Below, piece by piece: positions 33,081 through 44,599 of a stretch of 64,000 nt of DNA. The notes under the pieces were generated by a model that saw nothing but the letters and a program-made list of their open reading frames with translations, did not search any database and had not been told where the DNA came from. Every line of letters starts with the position of its first letter. The stretch's first letter is position 1. The stretch covers positions 41,164,755 to 41,228,754 of the forward strand of contig NC_053048.1 in NCBI RefSeq assembly GCF_003473485.1. The letters run 5' to 3'. Source of the DNA: Medicago truncatula. Taxonomy: Eukaryota; Streptophyta; Magnoliopsida; Fabales; Fabaceae. Both the position numbers and the translations under genes were made by a program.

Positions 33081-36000
33081 CTATGGCTTCACATCTGGAC
33101 CATCGACTCCGACTTTGGATCTCCATTGGGAAAATGTTAGATCGTGATCAACAGGAACAAAAATTTCAAATGGAGCATTCTTCTTTTTCTTCAGATGATC
33201 ATCAATGCCATTGTAATCCAAATTTTGTAAAATATTGGGTACTTTCTTACCCTCCTTGCCATATACTCCCATGTCCATGTCGAACTTTTGTTTCGAGCTT
33301 ATAAAACCTTTTTCGAGATCTGAAGTAAAGGATTCATCTTGCATATCATCCTCTTCTGCAACCCATTCTCTGAAATTGATCAGTGGATTTGGAATCTTTG
33401 AACAGGAAAGTTCTTTGAAATTTGCCACTATTCCTTTTGTATATGGATTTTCCTTCTTATCGTAGCGGTACCGGAAATTCTCATAAGTTGTCTATAGCAA
33501 AAGAAAATTCCAAAAGAAAAAAGTGAGTATAGTTTTGATATATCATTTGGAACTTTACACGAGAAGACACACATGTAAGGTCTAATTTAAAGGCACGTAT
33601 AAACTAAGCACGTAAAATGGAGAATAAACGAATACAAAAAGAAATTCTCGTATAAAAAGGCTTTTTAGATTCATCTTTTAAATCCTAATAACTCTTTCCC
33701 AGCCATAGCTTATAGAAACAAGTGAGCTAAAACATTAAAAAGAATGAGAATATACTTGGTTGGTGGAAATCAAGTAAAGATGGAACACTGTTAGGCCACC
33801 GACAAACCAAACGGCTATGAAGCAATATGTAATGAGAGCAACCGATAGGACATCTTCTGACATGGATGCCCACAATCTACCTTGTTGTCCAAGAAGATTA
33901 ACCCAAGAAAATGAGAAGACGTATATGCACAACAAGGTTGACGATGATATGAACATTATGAAGAATGGATAGTTTCGCTGAAAGAAACATGATAGGAGGA
34001 GGAACTGTGTTAGATTTTCTTAGATCAGCAAACCTGGTTCAAAAGTAAACATATACGAAAAACGCAGACATAGCAATGTTGATCGAACTTACTGATCCAA
34101 TACATTGACCAACCCAAGGGCAATGATGATCAAACTTTTGAACACAGTTATTGCAAATAGAGCAATGAGAAGCGCGTGGTGGACGATATAGCAAGCAAGT
34201 ATCGCAGAACTTCACCTTCACTGTATGACCATTGACCATCACATCCTTCACTCTAGGTAGTTTGAGGTTAGGAGTTTTATTGTTCACCCATTCCATAGAT
34301 TGTGAATTTGTGTGACATGATTCATCTGATTCAGGTAGTTGTGAATTCCTAGGGATAATTCCTGGATCTCTACCAGATGTCATGAAGAGAAACGTAAAAT
34401 CCTGCATTCAATCAGTGAAATGAAACCTCGCGTTTAAAATATCATAAGAAAACTACAAGTACCTATTATTATTGGTAAAGGAAATTTAATAGCTTTACCA
34501 ACCAAAATTGTGAGGAACACTCCTCCGAAAAGTACAAGGTGGTTATAAAGAGTGTCTTCCTCCTTCATTATTAATAACATTCTTATGCAGAATGTTATTG
34601 CCGGACCTCCGATCAGGAACGTTGTCAAAAAAAGAGATGATGCATCCTGACCAAAGACTACTCTTCCACCAAATAGAAATTTCTGACATGAAAAATAAGC
34701 AATATCAGAAATAAGTTTACATGATAGTTCAATTGTTCTGTTGAGTCTAATGCCCTATAGACTGGATCCTAAATAAAAATTGATGCATTCACAAGTGACA
34801 TGTTATCTTATTTTCAAAATGACAGTTACTTTTAAATTAACAAATTCAATGTCTTTGATATATAAAAACTGAAGCAAAAGAAAAAAATTCAGACCATATC
34901 TTATATGAGGTTTATTAGTTTCTTGTGGAAGACTAATAAAGGAAGGGGTAGGTGAAGTGCATCTAATGATTTTATTCCTGATAAAGTGATTGCATAGCGA
35001 CATAGCGACTGCAATACCTTTCTATTATTCAAGCTTAGGGTTTACAGATTACAATTTGTGTTTAAATACATGAACCCTGCCCAACAGAAGAAAAACAGAC
35101 GAAGATTATTAGGGTATGAAAGGAAGGGAGAAAAAGATAGCTTTCTCATATCAACTGCCATTATATCTTGCTTTCTTTTGTTCTGAAATTCCCTTTGCTT
35201 AGGCCTCAAGTAACGGTCTAATCCAAGAAGAGATTTGACCATTCAACTGCCATAAAAACTAAAAAGGAATCAGCAGAATATTCCTCAGTCTACATTCATG
35301 AAAAGTCACTACACTTTTGAATGTCACCTCTTATACATTATGGCCTAATCGTTCATCATTGTGTATTGCAATATTCCCTTAAAAGCTATGCAATTCCAGG
35401 CGAGTGATCAACTCACCTTTCAAGTTGTTCGATAGTTCTAGGCAAGAAAAAAGTGAAACTGAGTATTGATTTTTTATGAACACTTAATATTCTAAAGCAA
35501 ACAGAATCTAGTTGCAGAAAAAGGATCGATAAGCCTTTTCTTTCCCCCACTAAATGGGTTTCTTATAAGCATAAGCTAATTATCAACCAAAGCCCTTTCT
35601 TAATAGTTGAAGCTAACTATATAGATCAAAGCATGCCAAATTGTCTAATAGCAGACCATTTAAACTTAAATCCTTATAATGATTCAAATGTCACCCTATG
35701 AGCTAACTTCATCTTTATTCCTAGAGAAAGTAAATTTCCAAGCTTTCTAATCATTTTGCTACTCCTTCCACAAGGTAAATAAGCAGTTTTCAGCACACTT
35801 GTACCTATTGTCAAGGCATTTCAACATTGAAAATGCTCTGAGCCCTTCCTAGAAACAAATTCTGAACTTTCTCTCTTCATCTGCATCAACTTATCATCCT
35901 CATACATAATCCAACATCTTTCACTTATCCATATCTCTCCAAAACCCTTTTATTATTCTGATCAACGATAGAAAAATTATCTCTAAGAACTAAAATCTTC

Positions 36001-36690
36001 ACTCACCCCTAAAAACTCAAGTTTTAAGAAATTAGGGCACAAATGCATTTCTATGTGTTAACAATATAGAGAATCAGAGAGAATAGAGAACAAAAAATAA
36101 AAGTGTCTAGGGTTTCATTATAATGAACGAAACTTTAGAATATAAATGTTACTCTAATTAAGAGTATGTAGTGAAATATAAATAGACTAAACTACCTAAC
36201 CCTAATTAATTATAATATAACCTATAATCTAACACCTTCCCTCAAACTCATAATGCATTAGCAACAATAATATAAACTCAAAACATCTAATAATCTAACA
36301 CTATATTCACTAAGAGTGCATATTAAATACCAAAATCTTCAAAGGTTTCATTTTTGCACCCCATACACCATCAAATACCTCAAAATGTGCCTATGCCAAC
36401 CAATAACCTCAAAAACACTAATTGTTTTTTCATTTTTTCCCTCAATCTTTTCTGGCATGGGAAAAGAACCAATTCACACAAGATATTGATATTGATCAAA
36501 GAAAAGCATAAATGCCAAAAATGGTCAATAAAAATAAAGGTGAAAAAAATAACAATAAAAAGAAAAAGAAGTGTACATTGTTTCCTTTCCAAACTTGATA
36601 GAGCCTTCTGTTTTTAAGATTGGAAGTTTCCACTGAGGCAGCCACAGAAGAGGAGGGAGAGGAGGCCAAATGATTATGTTTGGTGCTCAT
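33081..36690 (-). CDS. DHHC-type protein S-acyltransferase (copy 2), five exons
   Basis: Minus-strand exons 36690-36577, 34682-34503, 34401-34093, 33977-33756 and 33491-33081, all phase 0, encode 411 residues. It has the same exon plan, motifs and probable role as copy 1 (palmitoylation of membrane-associated proteins). Seen: [11 protein letters not shown] at the end of exon 1, two membrane segments in exon 2, the cysteine-rich domain [20 protein letters not shown] with DHHC at 189-192, two membrane segments in exon 4, and TTYE opening exon 5 (276-279). The core matches copy 1 closely. The tail is about 50 residues shorter and quite different, Lys-rich with [11 protein letters not shown], and the N terminus is Ser-rich. 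Intron 1 is 1.9 kb with no gene. The donor of exon 2 (TTG|GTTGGT) was chosen over a nearby GTAAAG because only it keeps phase 0. Confidence 0.92.
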
Positions 36691-38690
36691 AATGGCCTAT
36701 AATATATAAAACTATTGACTATATGTTCCTTCTGCAATGATGTCTCCTATAATTTGCAAAAACCCACATATGTTGTTAATGTTGTTCTTGGCATTAAGAT
36801 TTTTGCTTTCTTGTTATTTCTTCCCTCACCCTTTTAGGTGAGAGATTAATTGGCCGTGGTTGATGAAGAAGAAGAAGGGAATTCAATTTCCCTTCTCACT
36901 TTCTTATTTTTTTTTCTTTGTTTTTTTTTATTACAATGTCATTTTTTTTTCTCCAACACCCTCTCTCTCTTCCTGATCTCTCTCTCTCTCCTTCCATGAA
37001 ACTAGCTTTGCTCTAACAATCTTTTTCATTCCACCGGTTTTGTCGCAGGTACAACTATTTTGGAAAAGATATCTAGATTTGGTAACAATTGTTTTTTTTT
37101 TCATGTGTAGATATGACTTGGCATTTCAAGTTCTTTTTTCATTGCATTTTTCACACATTTACATATATCTTTGATACGATTGATCATTCATATAGTTTAT
37201 ACTTTATAGGATGAAATTTAGACTGTACCCACTAAAATGAATGGATCTCACATAAATTTTGAGTCCTAAATTTCAACTAATAAGAAAAAGTATGTTGAAA
37301 ATTTTGAGTCTCGTTTAAATTTTAATATAATTATATCTCTAATTGCAATGTGTTATAGTCAAAATAGTCTCTCTATTATTTTTTGTCATTAGCAACTATG
37401 GCGTGAAATATTAACTTAATATGTGACATCTCCAAGTTGATCTCAACATCAATGCCACTGTAACAAATTCTAATTTGTCGATAAAAGGTATGTCTCTTGT
37501 GCCCTAATTTATTGATAATTAGTCCCTGCAAAATTACTAATAAATTTGTCTCTAACATGACGTAAAAGTCATAGCCAAATTATTTCATTTAGAGTTGAAA
37601 TTGATGTGGGATATTTATGCAATGTGACACTGACATGTTTATTGTGTCACGTCAAAGTCTCTAACAATAGAAGTTCTACAATATTTATGATGTGGGATAA
37701 TAATGAACCATTTTAATTGAACTTCTACAAATCAAAGTCTCAAACAATAGAGGATAATAATGAACCATTTTAAATGAACTTTTACAATTTTGAATACCAA
37801 TTTCTTCATTCACTTGTTTCTATTTCCTGTAAAACTTACTCCTTTTTTATGTTTTATATATTCGAAAACATGGAGCTTTGTAATTTGTAGAAGCTAAAAA
37901 CTGGATACATATACTATAAAAAATTAGAGATAATTATAAAGACTGAAAATATATTTAATTGATAATATTTAAAAGTGATTTTTCTATGTTTAGTTGATTA
38001 AAAACGAGGGAGTAGCACCAAGATAGCGCGCCAATAAACCATTCAACATGTGCTCGTATATTTGTATAATACCACTCTCACCCACAAACATGAGGAGTAA
38101 GATCAAGTTGAATGTGGGTATTGCCAAAGTTGGTAATAGGTGTTTAAATTATGTACCCTAATGAGGGGCCATTGTTTCCTATCAAAGGAAGGATAAAGGT
38201 CTCCTCCTGAATTAATCAACCTACCTTCGTTATCATACAGTTGGTCTGTTCAGAGTTCCACATGGTGGCCTATCGTATACGACATTCAACCACATCCATA
38301 AATAACATCGCACACGCTTGTACAGATTGACAATATGACCCATGTCATGAAGAGGGTACAAGATGGAAATTACCAATGTGTTTAATGCTCAGAGTTGAAT
38401 CAAAGACCTTAATCAAGGAATCTGAATCTAATTCCACTTGAACCATTCAGAACCATCCATCATACAAGACCTATGCTTCAAGACTTAATTTTAAACAGAA
38501 ACATGCATAATCCATACATACAAAAAAAAACATGTCACAATGAATTCTGGAAATGATGACAGCAAGCTAACTATCTGATTCTACATGTTAAGTTCATCCT
38601 TACCAAATGGACTAAAAGAATCTGCTTCAAATCCTTCCCAAGAGAAGTAGCAGACAAGCTAACAGCCAAAAAGAAACAACTTACACATAA
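36691..38690. other. 5' flank of DHHC copy 2 and intergenic region
   Basis: CT-rich sequence at 36890-37020 fits the promoter and 5' UTR of the leftward DHHC gene. The rest is AT-rich. The phrase CACTGACATGTTTATTGTG and a repeated TAATGAACCATTTTAA near 37698 and 37760 are local repeats. No gene recognised. Confidence 0.45.
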
Positions 38691-38838
38691 CGAGTCTTAC
38701 AAAATTACAGTCAACTTTCCAAAAGTAGAAAACCAAATGTTTCTTGTGCCAATTCACTACAACTGCCAAAATGAAAAGTTGGGCTGCTACCATCCTTCTA
38801 AATAATTCTTTCCCTGCTGCCGTCTGACATCACTAGAG

Positions 38839-40152
38839 CTGTAAAAGAAACAAGCAGTGACATAAATGAGATTTTTTTTGTTTTCAGACTTTGTTAACCA
38901 ATCTTGTAAACAGACAACAGATTGAAAAGAAAGAAAAAAAAAGGTGGCAGTTTTATAACCGTAATCAGAATTATCTGACCAGTTATTTTATATTACCACA
39001 CCAGAGAGCCAAAAACATTCAATATAGTTAATTATTGTTTAACAATGAGTATGAACTAGATAAGAACAAACAACTTGTTTTATAGCTTTGAAAAAAAAAA
39101 CATATATCTTAGTCTTTTAAGTATTAACAAACCAACAAGCCTCATTAACTAATAATCGACTCTTCTTTACCAAGTTTTGGTCCACAACATATAGTAGTTT
39201 AATAGTTCAAGTTCAATTCTTGATGTCCCCATTCATGAGTTAGGAAAAGTTTGCATCTTACAACAAGGTACAGTGAGCATGTTCATATTGGCTATACTTC
39301 CAAGTCCAAAAAAGCTCATGCAAGTGGTTAATAACCAAAAAAACGTTTTCCAAACCTAAAAATTTAGATAATTTTCACAACAAAAAATAGCCACCACAGT
39401 TTTGAAATTATTTTATGAAAATAGATGCCGAACATTATATCTAGTTTTGAATACAACAACAACAACCAAGCATTTTCTCACTACGGTCAAGATCCGTAGA
39501 TAGACCATTTACCTCAAAATCTCTGTTTATGATTTGCTCTACAGTTTTCTAAGTTTACCTCTAAGGCTCTAACTATTAAACTATCCTTCATTTGGTGTTG
39601 GTCTACAACTCATCCTATATACCCTTATATCCAGTTTTAGTATATTAGTATTGCGACATTTCATATTTTAAGCCTGTCAACAGTTCAACTTCATTTGCAG
39701 TCACCATTTTGCAAACAATTTAAGAATCTGGATTTCATATTCATACTAACACTCCAATGTCATATAACAAAATTCTTCAAGGTTTTAACCTACTAAAAGT
39801 AGTCATGTGAAAACATAATAATAATAATAATAATAATATTTACTAATGCCCTTCATTTTATTACTAATGAGTTTTGCAAGGAAAACACTTCTATAATATT
39901 CTAATTTTAGAAAACAATAATTAACCAAACATTACCAGAGATATAGCAATGATAAATAGGAGAAAGTATTCCAGTAATAGCAAAGGAGTGAATAGTAGCA
40001 ATATAAATACTATGCTTCTGTTTTAAAGTTAGCCAAGTTATACAAATAGCCACTGATATAAATAAACAACAAGAGTAAAGAGGGAGGGATGGAGAAAGAG
40101 GGAAAATTATTCAGTATGTATAAGAAGGTAATTTTGAAAATTTGAAGCATAC
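38839..40152 (-). other. Probable 3' UTR intron of the SUVH gene
   Basis: On the minus strand a donor, AGGATAAG|GTATGC at 40152, lies 46 bases past the SUVH stop codon, and a strong acceptor, TTCTTTTACAG|CTCTAG, lies at 38839. The segment between is non-coding and repeat-bearing. The junctions are inferred from consensus only. An intron this far past the stop codon, close to the nonsense-mediated decay limit of about 50 bases, would be tolerated. Confidence 0.45.
39446..39640 (-). mobile_element. Degenerate SINE-like sequence in the SUVH 3' UTR intron
   Basis: AATACAACAACAACAACCAA, then CTACGGTCAAGATCCGTAGA, resembles the reverse complement of a widespread plant SINE (ACAACAACAACAAAGCCTTA, then GGGGTCGGCTACATGGATC). 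Heavily mutated, and no target duplication was found. Confidence 0.4.
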
Positions 40153-40197
40153 CTTATCCTTAAGTACTATCCACTTTGTCCAATACTCGTCGGACAA

Positions 40198-42315
40198 TTA
40201 ACAAAAGTAACCTCTGCATTTCACAGATCCGCATAAGCAATTCTTTTTCCTTTGACCTGCTTGGAGAGGAAGATTTATCCCATAATCATAAGTTAGCTCC
40301 ATCATAGGAGGGATGTGTCTAATTGCAAAGAAAGCAATGTGGAGATCCGGTTCATTCTTATTTTCACGTACAATCGGACGCCACAACACATTTGGAGAGC
40401 AGCTATGATTCATAAACCGAGCAACATTCCCTTCATTCTTTGCTGTGATATAAAGCGGAGATGGGATCTTTGGAGCTTCAATATTAGCAGGAAAAACTTC
40501 CAGCTGCTGATAGATGCGAGTAGAATCAAAAATGTATTCGTCTTCGTTTTCAGCACCAAGCATCTCGGCTCTAGCATTATCTATGACTTCCCCTGCATAC
40601 TCACATATAAAAGTACCAGCACGAATAGCATCCCACGATCTTAGGCCCCAACCTTTGTTACTAGTTCTAAACACCTCCAAACGAAATTTTAGGCCAGCTT
40701 GGGAAATCCGATTTCGGCAAGTAGGAGGGCACTGACAAGAAGGACCACACTCATGTATCACGGATTTTAGGTCCGCAACTAACCCAGCTGCAGTATATGG
40801 AAGGTAACCTCCATTCTTTTGAATGCAAGGACAGTTACGATTGCCAGGTTGACACCCACCAATACAAGAACAACCAAATGAAGATTCCACAGGAGCAACT
40901 CCCCTCAAATTCTTGAGAGTGGGGATGTAAGTGAAATATGCAGGGCCCTTCTCGTTATCAACATCGTTAACAAGACAAACAGGGACTTTTTCAGCCCCGG
41001 AAGTAAGATCGGGCAATATAACCCCTGTTCTTGGAGCCGCCTTATCGGTCCATTGTTGAATGGATTTCCATATCGTATATGCTTCAGGCTGCCCACGCAC
41101 CCTCGCTAATTTATACTTGAATACATTGAATCCAGATTTTGCTTTCTCCACCCATGAATCTTGAATCTTGTAAATTCCATCATAGACATATACCTTCCCA
41201 GATGGATGCATTACATCCTTCAAACCCCTAATGACTCTCACATCGTTACCTCTATGCATACTCTTTTCCAAAGCAAGATTACCCCTTTCAAGCTTTTGAT
41301 CACTTGCTCCCTTTTCACGGTTAACTCCACCTTGGCCACTATAAATCAACACATCCCCATCGCCTGTATCATCTTCATATCCTCCAGAGGAGACAATACT
41401 AACAGCTAATGGCTCTTCCTCTTGACTTGCTTTGGAAGTCAGGTAATCAATTCCAGCCATAGAAGGTGAATGTAATCCCACTAAGCACATCTCAAATCGG
41501 AAAAAGAAAATATCTCCAATTTCAACACCAGGCACGATTCCAATCCTTTTCTTGCTGTTACTCCTAACCCCTTTAGTCATCATAACATTGCCTGCCTTCA
41601 AATCAGGTCGCTTTGCTCCAGTATGAAGGTCCTTTGTTGACTCTTCAATTTGTCCAAGCTTTCTTCGGAGCACTTCGTATATCATAAGTGTATATGTCAC
41701 CGAGTCCCTACTACCATCAGGATGATTTATTACATCAAAAACCATGGGGTTGATTGATTGGAGAATATCATGAGCAACCGCATCTAGATCAACATCAACG
41801 GCAGCCACACCACTCCCATCGGTAGCAGCACCACTAGCTCGTCGTCCCTTTGCCCTCTTCTTGCGCTTTGAACTCCCACCCCCAGTTTCAGCATCTACAT
41901 CAATTACCTCAGTATTATCGTAGCCTTCTTCCTCGGTAAGCTGTCCACGACGAGTCCGGCTTTTCCTCCGTGACGAGCCAACATCTCCATTTGTCGCCGC
42001 AGTTGGAGTCTTGAATGAGTTAATTGGAACTGCAGCAGATATTGGTGTGGCACGTTGAGGAGTTGGGTTTGGTGCATGTTGTTCAGAAAGCCTCTGAGAC
42101 TCCGGTGAAACAAAGAAAGGGTAAAAGGGTGCAACACCAGCAGGGAAAGGACCAGCAGGAGAAACAGCAACAAAAGGAGCACCACCTTGTGGATTTGAAG
42201 ACGATGAAGGGTTAGACGGTGAAGGGAACACCGGAACAAGAGTCCTCAATGGCTTAACATTTAAAACCCTGGACTTATCAGCAGGAACAGATTCTTGACC
42301 CAAATTATGATCCAT
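40198..42315 (-). CDS. SUVH1: SUVH1/SUVH3-type histone H3K9 methyltransferase-like protein (SRA, pre-SET, SET, post-SET)
   Basis: Uninterrupted 705-residue frame. SUVH proteins bind methylated DNA with their SRA domain and carry a SET domain for H3K9 methylation. The SUVH1/3 branch in Arabidopsis is known as a methyl-DNA reader that promotes transcription. Seen in order: a Pro/Ser-rich N terminus; a basic AT-hook-like stretch (SSKRKKRAKGRRA); the SRA/YDG domain (about 245-400: VPGVEIGDIFFFR, MAGIDYL, SIVSSGGYEDD); pre-SET cysteines (CSCIGGCQPGNRNCPC); SET with NKGWGLRSWDAIRAGTFICEYAGEV, the cofactor motif NHSC (636-639) and ELTYDYG; and post-SET CLCGSVKCRGYFC. Key catalytic residues are all present. 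Orthology to SUVH1 rather than SUVH3 cannot be decided. Introns are likely in both UTRs, as in the Arabidopsis relatives. Confidence 0.92.
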   Translation of the reverse strand: MDHNLGQESVPADKSRVLNVKPLRTLVPVFPSPSNPSSSSNPQGGAPFVAVSPAGPFPAGVAPFYPFFVSPESQRLSEQHAPNPTPQRATPISAAVPINSFKTPTAATNGDVGSSRRKSRTRRGQLTEEEGYDNTEVIDVDAETGGGSSKRKKRAKGRRASGAATDGSGVAAVDVDLDAVAHDILQSINPMVFDVINHPDGSRDSVTYTLMIYEVLRRKLGQIEESTKDLHTGAKRPDLKAGNVMMTKGVRSNSKKRIGIVPGVEIGDIFFFRFEMCLVGLHSPSMAGIDYLTSKASQEEEPLAVSIVSSGGYEDDTGDGDVLIYSGQGGVNREKGASDQKLERGNLALEKSMHRGNDVRVIRGLKDVMHPSGKVYVYDGIYKIQDSWVEKAKSGFNVFKYKLARVRGQPEAYTIWKSIQQWTDKAAPRTGVILPDLTSGAEKVPVCLVNDVDNEKGPAYFTYIPTLKNLRGVAPVESSFGCSCIGGCQPGNRNCPCIQKNGGYLPYTAAGLVADLKSVIHECGPSCQCPPTCRNRISQAGLKFRLEVFRTSNKGWGLRSWDAIRAGTFICEYAGEVIDNARAEMLGAENEDEYIFDSTRIYQQLEVFPANIEAPKIPSPLYITAKNEGNVARFMNHSCSPNVLWRPIVRENKNEPDLHIAFFAIRHIPPMMELTYDYGINLPLQAGQRKKNCLCGSVKCRGYFC

Positions 42316-42411
42316 TGAGAAGTTTCAAAGCAGTACAACTTTTCACAAAAAAACAACAGTAGCTGCAAGATACAAGCTGTGGAGTCAACACTGGATAATA
42401 CAACAAAGTTC

Positions 42412-42837
42412 CTGTAACATGCAAACAAATCCAAAATCAGAAAATGAAATTTTAGGGAACAACAAAAATAGAACAACAACATTGATAGAAAAAAACAACA
42501 ATAACAGCAACAAAATCTAACCAAAATGTTTTTTTTTTTTTTTGAGGGAAAATTTAACCAAAATGTTAAAAAAAAAAAAAAAATGAGTCTATAACTTAAT
42601 CATAACATTTTCACTCAACGTAAGATTGGAAACAAAAATTGAGGAACAGAAAAATGAAAAAATTGACATAAAAATGCAAACTTTATGACTAATCTAAGGG
42701 AAATGAAAACATGTGTACATAGATCAGATCAGATGTTTAAAAAATGAGGGGTCAGAGAACAAAATTAGGGCATAAGCTTTGAAATTAAGTGGTTAATAAT
42801 GAAAAATTAAGGTGTAAAAATGAGAAATGAAACAAAC
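42412..42837 (-). other. Probable 5' UTR intron of the SUVH gene
   Basis: On the minus strand, CCATTTCAG|GTTTGTTTC at 42838/42837 is a donor and GTTTGCATGTTACAG|GAACTTTG at 42412/42411 an acceptor, both upstream of the ATG at 42315. The first UTR exon would be about 42840-42970. Junctions inferred from consensus. An ultrashort retroposon tail lies inside this intron. Confidence 0.55.
42518..42567 (-). mobile_element. Ultrashort retroposon tail in the SUVH 5' UTR intron
   Basis: TAACCAAAATGTT at 42518-42530 and 42555-42567 flanks 24 bases: thirteen T then GAGGGAAAATT. On the minus strand the insert reads AATTTTCCCTC followed by poly(A). Confidence 0.65.
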
Positions 42838-42979
42838 CTGAAATGGGTGTTGAAAACTGAAGTGGGGTTTGTGAGCTTTTTTCAGTTTGAGTTGAAGTCC
42901 ATGAAACTTCCCTCAAACCAAAGCATCTTCTTCCACACACTGTAGTTTTTAGAGAGAGAAGGAGAGTAATGTATGAGAG

Positions 42980-43593
42980 AGAAAATAAGAGAAAGGTTCT
43001 TTTATTACGTTGGTTTGGAAATGATCAGGTGGTATTGAGCACACGGAGTAATGGTGGAAGTGAGACATTAAGTGACGTGGCGGAATTTAATTGGATGGGT
43101 GGAGAAAGGTACTGCATGGTAAAACGTGTTGATTAATGAATTGAAAGGACAAAATGGTTCTTTGGGTGAAGTTGGAATGGTGAAAAGAGAAAATGAAATC
43201 AACGGCTAAGATTTTTCTTTATTTTAGTGTAAAATATTATAATTGAGTCAGAAAAATTAAAATAATAAATTGAGTCAAAAATGATATTAAAAATATCAAA
43301 AAAATTAAATTAATTGATTAAAAAATTAAAATAATAAATTGTTGGTCAAAAAATTAACATAATAAATTATCTTTGATGATACGCAAATTATGTCTAATAT
43401 TATATGTATTCGTATTCAAATCCGTTCAAATAAAAGTTGTAAAGCAGTATGAAAGAATCTATAATTGGAATATTATTGAAAATTGTTATCTTCTTTTATG
43501 AAAACCGTTCGGATAAGATCGAATTTCTGACTCATATTTTAAAATTGAATCATATGTATAAATTTTAATATTTTTATTTTATCGTCCATATGA
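42980..43593. other. SUVH promoter side and intergenic region
   Basis: The first part is the promoter of the leftward SUVH gene. From about 43200 the sequence is very AT-rich with local repeats of AAAATTAAAATAATAAATT. No gene. Confidence 0.5.
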
Positions 43594-44590
43594 CATATTA
43601 TATTAGAGTTTAATTTATATACAAAATTCATGTATAAAAGTTTTACACATCTTTCTCATGATGTGTTGTCATATTATTTTATAAGTTTTTTTTTTTTTTG
43701 AAGGATCTACCAAAGCATATATTTTATTATACCTCATTAATTCATGTAACTACACATCATTGAATGTATGTGTAACACATGTATACACTGAAACTGTATA
43801 TAAATTAAACTTGTTATATTAATATATTATTTCTTGTTTTTCATTTTCTTAATGTTACTTATTAATCGTCAAGGTCATTTGTTTGTTGTAGTTTTTTCAA
43901 CTTTAAAAAAAAAAGATATAAAAATGAGTTTGTTAAAAAAAATTACACGAATGAGAAACTTATTTTAGACAAATGGTGTGACTTTTGTGAATTTGGAGAT
44001 TTAGATGATATTAATAATAAGTGAGATATGTATTATAGTTAGATTTTTCTCTCTTTATGAAAAGTTGTCACTATTTACCCTAATTCATCCTCTTTTTATG
44101 AAGAGCCGTCATGAGTACTTTGTGCTACACATGCGGAATCATGGGTCACGTGGAGAAATTATCTGAAGTTTGTTTTTCTATTGATGATGACAATGTTGTC
44201 TGGCAATGGGAGTGCAGTTAAGGGCAAAGGTCTCGAAAGCTTCCAAAAATAGCAAGTCAACGTGGGAAGAGGGAGGAAGATCAAACATTTAGGATGACGA
44301 CGAATTACACAACTAGAACAGTTACATTGTGAACATTAATGTGCGGGCGAGATTTGTGGAAATGGTGTTTGCGGACAAACCTCGTAAAAACAATAACAAG
44401 TACAAAATCAATCAAACTGAGTTATTTATAAATCCGACATTTTTGGAACATTAATGCAAATGTGATAATTGCTGATACGACGCTTGTAGACAAACCTCAT
44501 AAAGCCGATAATGAGTACAAAACCAATCACACTGAATTACTTATAAATCTAACAGTTTTATTTTACAAAGACGACCTTAATTGCGTAGAA
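43594..44590. repeat. Long direct repeat, left copy, flanking a LINE remnant
   Basis: About 0.95 kb that recurs at 46260-47200. Shared landmarks include the hAT-like MITE, CGTCAAGGTC..TTGTTGTAGTTTTTTCAAC, AGTACTTTGTGCTACACATG and ACCAATCACACT.AATTACTT. Both copies hold a short coding remnant with a zinc-knuckle-like CYTCGIMGH (44111 onward), as in LINE ORF1 proteins. The left copy has an extra poly(T)-GAAGGATCTACC piece at about 43686-43713 and an extra 48-bp segment near 44461-44510. Confidence 0.65.
43606..43813. mobile_element. hAT-like MITE with 8-bp target duplication
   Basis: 208 bp with ends GAGTTTAATTTATATACA and TGTATATAAATTAAACTTG, flanked by TTATATTA at 43598-43605 and 43814-43821. 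The 8-bp duplication is typical of hAT elements. A second copy lies in the right direct repeat at about 46273-46455. Confidence 0.7.
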
Positions 44591-44599
44591 GCTACCAAG

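Noticed and set aside
40315-41409. Plus-strand open frames opposite the SUVH gene
   Set aside because: Antisense shadows of the well-supported SET-domain coding frame.
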